Of a DNA stretch of 64,000 nt, positions 60,793 through 64,000 are shown piece after piece. Source of the stretch: JBNKFV01 sp050289485. Lineage in GTDB: Bacteria > Pseudomonadota > Gammaproteobacteria > Pseudomonadales > Cellvibrionaceae. The stretch lies in assembly GCA_050289485.1 (NCBI GenBank), contig JBNKFV010000009.1, positions 310,001-374,000 on the forward strand. Direction: 5' to 3'. Position 1 is the stretch's first letter, and each line of letters opens with the position of its first letter. A model generated the notes under the pieces. The model did not search any database, was not told the DNA's origin, and worked only from the letters and a program-made list of their open reading frames with translations. The translations under genes were made by a program, and so were the position numbers.

Positions 60793-60865
60793 TTATTAAC
60801 AGCCATGCCCTCTTGCCATTTACGGGTAAGAGGGCCGCTGGTATGGCGGGTTACGGGGTTATTGT

Positions 60866-61771
60866 ATGCATAGTCATTCCCACCACACTCACGATCATTC
60901 ACCACATCAGGCCTCGGCAGAAGATCGCATCGGGCTGGCATTTTTACTGAATTTTTCATTCGCGATTATCGAATTTATTGGCGGCCTGTTAACCAACAGT
61001 ACCGCCATAATGGCCGATGCCGTGCATGATGTAGGCGACAGTTTATCGCTGGGCAGTGCATGGTTATTGCAGCGTTGGGGGGGCAAAGCTGCAGATACGC
61101 AGTTTACTTATGGCTACCGGCGCTTAAGCCTGTTTGGCGCCTTTGTTAACAGTGTGGTGCTTGTTGCGGGTTCAATATGGGTGTTGATAACGGCGCTACC
61201 ACGTTTGCTTGATCCGGTAATGCCGGTAACCGAAGGCATGATCGGGTTGGCTATCGTGGGTATTGCTGTTAATGGCTACGCGGCCATGCGCTTAAGTGGC
61301 GGTAAAACGTTAAATGAAAAAGTGTTGAACTGGCATTTGATGGAAGATGTACTCGGTTGGATCGCCGTATTGATTGTGGCCATCGTGATGCAATTTGTGC
61401 ATTGGCCTATTCTAGATCCACTGCTGTCTATCGGCTTTACGCTGTTTATTCTGTTTAATGTAGCGCGCAACTTTTGGGTAACCTTAAAGCTGTTTTTTCA
61501 GGCAGTGCCCGACGAACAACTATTAGCGCAGGTGCGGGAATCCATATTAGGCGTTGACCATGTCGTGGGCGTGCATCATTTGCATTTGTGGTCGCTCGAC
61601 GGTGAGCATCATGTACTCACCGCGCATGTGCAGGTTGACGAGCCTGCACATTTTTCGGCGTACGCCACGATTAAAACGTTGTTGCATGAGGCGTTGTTAC
61701 CGCATGGGTTGGCACACACCACGATTGAAATAGAACTCGCCGAGGAAGTGTGCCGAGACCGCTTCCCCTGA
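60866..61771 (+). CDS. Cation diffusion facilitator (CzcD/ZitB-like)
   Basis: 301 residues, six helices. A His-rich N-terminus (MHSHSHHTHDHSPHQ) precedes the membrane domain. Metal-site residues are in IMADAVHDVGDSLSLG (helix 2, His and Asp) and NWHLMEDVLGW (helix 5, His and Asp). The cytoplasmic C-terminal domain contains HHLHLWSLDGEHHVLTAHV. Exports Zn2+ or similar ions from the cytoplasm into the periplasm, feeding the Czc pump. Confidence 0.95.
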   Translation: MHSHSHHTHDHSPHQASAEDRIGLAFLLNFSFAIIEFIGGLLTNSTAIMADAVHDVGDSLSLGSAWLLQRWGGKAADTQFTYGYRRLSLFGAFVNSVVLVAGSIWVLITALPRLLDPVMPVTEGMIGLAIVGIAVNGYAAMRLSGGKTLNEKVLNWHLMEDVLGWIAVLIVAIVMQFVHWPILDPLLSIGFTLFILFNVARNFWVTLKLFFQAVPDEQLLAQVRESILGVDHVVGVHHLHLWSLDGEHHVLTAHVQVDEPAHFSAYATIKTLLHEALLPHGLAHTTIEIELAEEVCRDRFP

Positions 61772-61791
61772 AGTGTGCGGGCATGCGCCGC

Positions 61792-61824
61792 TTATTAACC
61801 CAACAATAATTGTTGGGTTAATAA
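61792..61824. terminator. 33-bp palindrome, TTAACC-type copy 4, convergent terminator
   Basis: TTATTAACCCAACAAT (61792-61807) and its exact complement (61809-61824) flank a single A. It includes the acr3 stop (61818-61820) and follows the CDF stop by 21 bp, so it likely ends both convergent operons. Its core matches the elements at 42.1-42.7 kb. Confidence 0.7.
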
Positions 61825-62840
61825 CGATCAAACCAGTGGCGCGTACGGTTGGCAAAACTTACCAGCGTAAGCATCACCGGTACTTCTACCAGTACGCCAA
61901 CCACAGTGGCCAATGCTGCGCCTGATTGTAAACCAAACACTGAAATTGCTACGGCTACTGCTAATTCAAAAAAGTTAGACGTACCAATCATACAGGCTGG
62001 TGCGGCTATATTGTGCGGCAGTTTCATGGCTTTAGCAGCGCCGTAAGCCAGTGCAAAAATACCGTAGGTTTGAATCAGTAAGGGTATGGCGATCAGTACA
62101 ATAGCCATAGGTTTGGCTAAAATGGTTTCGGCTTGAAAGCCAAACAGCAGTATAACCGTGGCCAGCAAGCCCGCGATTGATACGGGTTTTAACGCGGCAA
62201 TAAAGCGATTTAATTGTGTGTGGTCGTTGCGTTTGTCGAGCAGCTTACGGGTAACTACGCCAGCAAACAGTGGAATCACCACATAGAGAACTACCGACAA
62301 TAGCAGGGTATCCCACGGTACGGTAATGTCGGTTACACCCAGCAAAAATGCGGCAATGGGGGCAAACGCAAAAATCATGATCAGGTCATTAACCGATACC
62401 TGTACCAATGTATAGTTGGCGTCACCTTTGGTTAAGTGGCTCCACACAAATACCATGGCAGTGCAGGGTGCCACACCCAGCAAAATCATACCGGCGATGT
62501 ATTCACTGGCAGTTTGTGGGTCTACCCATTGGGCAAATAGTACTTTAAAAAACAGCCAGCCCAATGCAGCCATGGTGAACGGTTTTATCAACCAGTTAAT
62601 CACCAGTGTTAGCACAAGCCCTTTGGTTTTTTTGCCCACGTTTTTAACCGCAGAAAAGTCCACCTGAATCATCATGGGGTAAATCATTACCCAAATAAAA
62701 ATCGCTACGGGTATGTTTACATGGGCGACTTCCTGCGCAGCAAACCATTGAAACAGACCGGGCATGACATTGCCCAGTAACACACCGGCAATAATGCATA
62801 AGGCTACCCACAAGGTAAGAAAACGTTCGAATAAACCCAT
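61818..62840 (-). CDS. acr3: Arsenite exporter ACR3
   Basis: 340 residues, ten helices. The essential membrane Cys is Cys126 in [19 protein letters not shown]; other ACR3 signatures are [14 protein letters not shown] and [20 protein letters not shown]. Expels As(III) from the cytoplasm. Transcribed after arsR and arsC. Confidence 0.97.
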   Translation of the reverse strand: MGLFERFLTLWVALCIIAGVLLGNVMPGLFQWFAAQEVAHVNIPVAIFIWVMIYPMMIQVDFSAVKNVGKKTKGLVLTLVINWLIKPFTMAALGWLFFKVLFAQWVDPQTASEYIAGMILLGVAPCTAMVFVWSHLTKGDANYTLVQVSVNDLIMIFAFAPIAAFLLGVTDITVPWDTLLLSVVLYVVIPLFAGVVTRKLLDKRNDHTQLNRFIAALKPVSIAGLLATVILLFGFQAETILAKPMAIVLIAIPLLIQTYGIFALAYGAAKAMKLPHNIAAPACMIGTSNFFELAVAVAISVFGLQSGAALATVVGVLVEVPVMLTLVSFANRTRHWFDRY

Positions 62841-62844
62841 GGGT

Positions 62845-63330
62845 CTAGCCCTCCTGATTAGTTAAGTTGATTAATTGATTAAGTGCAGCGTGGCGTTCAG
62901 CGGCTGTTTTTTCATTGAGCTTTAATGCCAGCAAGGCGTTTACCCGTTGTTCAATGGTTGCCATTACATCAAAAAATGCCTGTTTGATATCGGCTTCGCT
63001 GCCTTGCAGTTTGGAGGGGTCGGGCAGGCCCCAGTGCACTTTCAACGTGTTGCCAAACCATACCGGGCAAGCTTCGTTAGCAGCGCTGTCGCATACGGTT
63101 ACCACGATATCGGGTTGCTCGGCTTCAAAGTCGTCCCAGCTTTGGCTTTTGAGATGTTGCGTAGCTATGTCTTTTTCTTGCAGATATTTAAGGGTAAGCG
63201 GGTGAACTTCGCCTGCAGGTTGGCTACCAGCGCTAAACGCTTGCAATTGGCCTTGCGCCAAATGGTTGGTAATGGCTTCGCTTAAAATGCTGCGACAGCG
63301 GTTGTGGGTACAGATATATAAAATTTTCAT
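62845..63330 (-). CDS. arsC: Arsenate reductase, low-molecular-weight phosphatase type
   Basis: 161 residues from the ATG at 63328-63330; 4 bp before acr3. Catalytic P-loop C7-THNRC-R13-S; the redox relay Cys80 and Cys88 ([15 protein letters not shown]) match the three-Cys thioredoxin-linked mechanism of Staphylococcus ArsC. Extra Cys12 lies in the P-loop. Reduces arsenate to arsenite for ACR3. Confidence 0.95.
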   Translation of the reverse strand: MKILYICTHNRCRSILSEAITNHLAQGQLQAFSAGSQPAGEVHPLTLKYLQEKDIATQHLKSQSWDDFEAEQPDIVVTVCDSAANEACPVWFGNTLKVHWGLPDPSKLQGSEADIKQAFFDVMATIEQRVNALLALKLNEKTAAERHAALNQLINLTNQEG

Positions 63331-63341
63331 AGGGTATGGTC

Positions 63342-63674
63342 TTAACAACATTGGGGACGGTTTTTCATGGTATGCAGGTTTTGCTTAAAGGTTTTTAGGG
63401 CAGGGGCACTGCCAATAGCCGCCGCTTGCAGCGCCTGCATGGCCCACTGCGGCAGGTCGGGTGCCAGCGAGTAATACACCCATTGGCCACGGCGGACATC
63501 GTCCAGCACGCCGCAGTTGCGTAGCTGTGCCAGGTGCCGCGATATTTTTGGCTGGCTATCGTCAAGTGCTTGCATCAACTCGCAAACACACAGCTCGCCT
63601 TCGCTGGCAATCAGCAGCGTGGCGTGCAGGCGGGTGTCGTCTGCAAGGCATTTAAAAAACTGGGTTGGGTTCAT
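63342..63674 (-). CDS. arsR: ArsR-family arsenite-responsive repressor
   Basis: 110 residues. A winged helix with the As(III) site Cys29-Val-Cys31 in ELCVCELMQALDDSQPKISRHLAQL; a C-terminal Cys pair (PQCC, 109-110) may add ligands. Represses arsR-arsC-acr3 until arsenite binds. First gene of the operon, with the TATT/AATA boxes upstream as its operator. Confidence 0.95.
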   Translation of the reverse strand: MNPTQFFKCLADDTRLHATLLIASEGELCVCELMQALDDSQPKISRHLAQLRNCGVLDDVRRGQWVYYSLAPDLPQWAMQALQAAAIGSAPALKTFKQNLHTMKNRPQCC

Positions 63675-63698
63675 GATGGCCTTATTGGGTATTTAGCT

Positions 63699-63754
63699 TA
63701 TTCCGAATAGTACTATAACGTAAAATATTTGAATATCCATATATTTAAATATAT
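63699..63754. promoter_or_regulatory. Three palindromic TATT-AATA boxes, probable ArsR operators
   Basis: TATTC-C-GAATA (63699-63709), ATATT-TG-AATAT (63725-63736) and the 16-bp palindrome ATATATTTAAATATAT (63739-63754) lie 25-80 bp upstream of the arsR ATG. Three related AT-rich boxes suggest cooperative repressor binding and possibly control of a divergent gene. Confidence 0.65.
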
Positions 63755-63991
63755 AGATAAGTAGTATTTTGCGCCGTGATAGTTTTGTTAAAAAGTTGTA
63801 TTCCGTGCGTGAGGATTTATCGGCGCAGATAGCGCAAGCTTGCCTGTGTCAGCCTATGGAGGGGTCAGATTTGTATGTCCCCGCAGGCTGTTTGATGGGG
63901 TGTTGGGTACTCCCTTCTCAACACCCTGTCACTTCGACCCAATGCAAGAACTATAACGACGACTCTCTTCAATCAATGCAAGGACTTTCAT
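63755..63991. other. Upstream region of the next gene
   Basis: No gene is visible between the ArsR operators and the plus-strand start at 63992. A hairpin GGGTGTTG (63898-63905) / CAACACCC (63919-63926) is present. Its role is unknown. Confidence 0.35.
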
Positions 63992-64000
63992 ATGAAACTC
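63992..64000 (+). CDS. Possible start of a gene cut by the window edge
   Basis: ATG AAA CTC at 63992-64000 follows AAGGA at 63980-63984, a good ribosome site. Only three codons are inside the window, so no product can be named. Confidence 0.35.

Overview
The window looks like chromosome of a free-living, probably marine gammaproteobacterium of roughly balanced base composition. The evidence is the leuS-lptE-holA block (gammaproteobacterial order), a Pseudomonas-like sarcosine oxidase / glutathione-independent formaldehyde dehydrogenase cluster, sigma-54 promoters ahead of nitrate-uptake genes, and the E. coli-like yhaJ-yqjG-yhaK trio. Gene content (compatible solutes, nitrate scavenging, many divergent regulators) would suit a Cellvibrionales/Spongiibacteraceae-type organism, but that placement is inference. 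I saw no tRNA, rRNA, CRISPR array, complete insertion sequence or prophage.

Layout. (1) 1-10.0 kb: end of a glycine-betaine/dimethylglycine/sarcosine catabolic island: etfA (cut by the window edge), etfB, serine dehydratase, soxBDAG and fdhA. Sarcosine is oxidatively demethylated to glycine, formaldehyde is removed by FdhA, and serine made from glycine goes to pyruvate. (2) 10.0-16.2 kb: a decayed quinone-oxidoreductase remnant, a class III CoA-transferase, a DUF815-type ATPase with a periplasmic binding-like protein, and a GAF-like/PAS/GGDEF/EAL protein. (3) 16.3-24.8 kb: holA, lptE, leuS, an SLC13-type permease, a NIT-like helical protein, a lipocalin and a small Rieske protein. (4) 25.0-32.5 kb: TetR-controlled ABC exporter with a 42-bp operator palindrome, a MAPEG protein, a cupin, and a LysR/glutathionyl-hydroquinone reductase/pirin trio. 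(5) 32.9-42.0 kb: nitrate region: ANTAR regulator NasT, a sigma-54 promoter and attenuator-like leader, nrtABC, a porin, then a secreted PilJ-domain protein, a membrane MCP with no sensor domain and a membrane NIT-domain protein. (6) 42.2-45.4 kb: MerR regulator, CopA and a membrane cupredoxin. (7) 45.4-50.6 kb, minus strand: glycerate kinase, phosphatase, glucosyl-3-phosphoglycerate synthase and a GH13_18 phosphorylase, together a synthesis and recycling route for glucosylglycerate. (8) 51.1-54.6 kb: sigma-54 driven narK and a PP2C/Ser-Thr kinase fusion. (9) 54.7-63.7 kb: czc-type RND efflux, a CDF exporter and arsR-arsC-acr3.

The most interesting part is 33.7-42.0 kb. Nitrate uptake appears controlled at two levels (sigma-54/NtrC-type enhancers, then an ANTAR-type antitermination leader). 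It is followed by three adjacent genes that look like a nitrate chemoreceptor divided into separate polypeptides. NasT has no adjacent NasS, so its nitrate-sensing partner is unknown.
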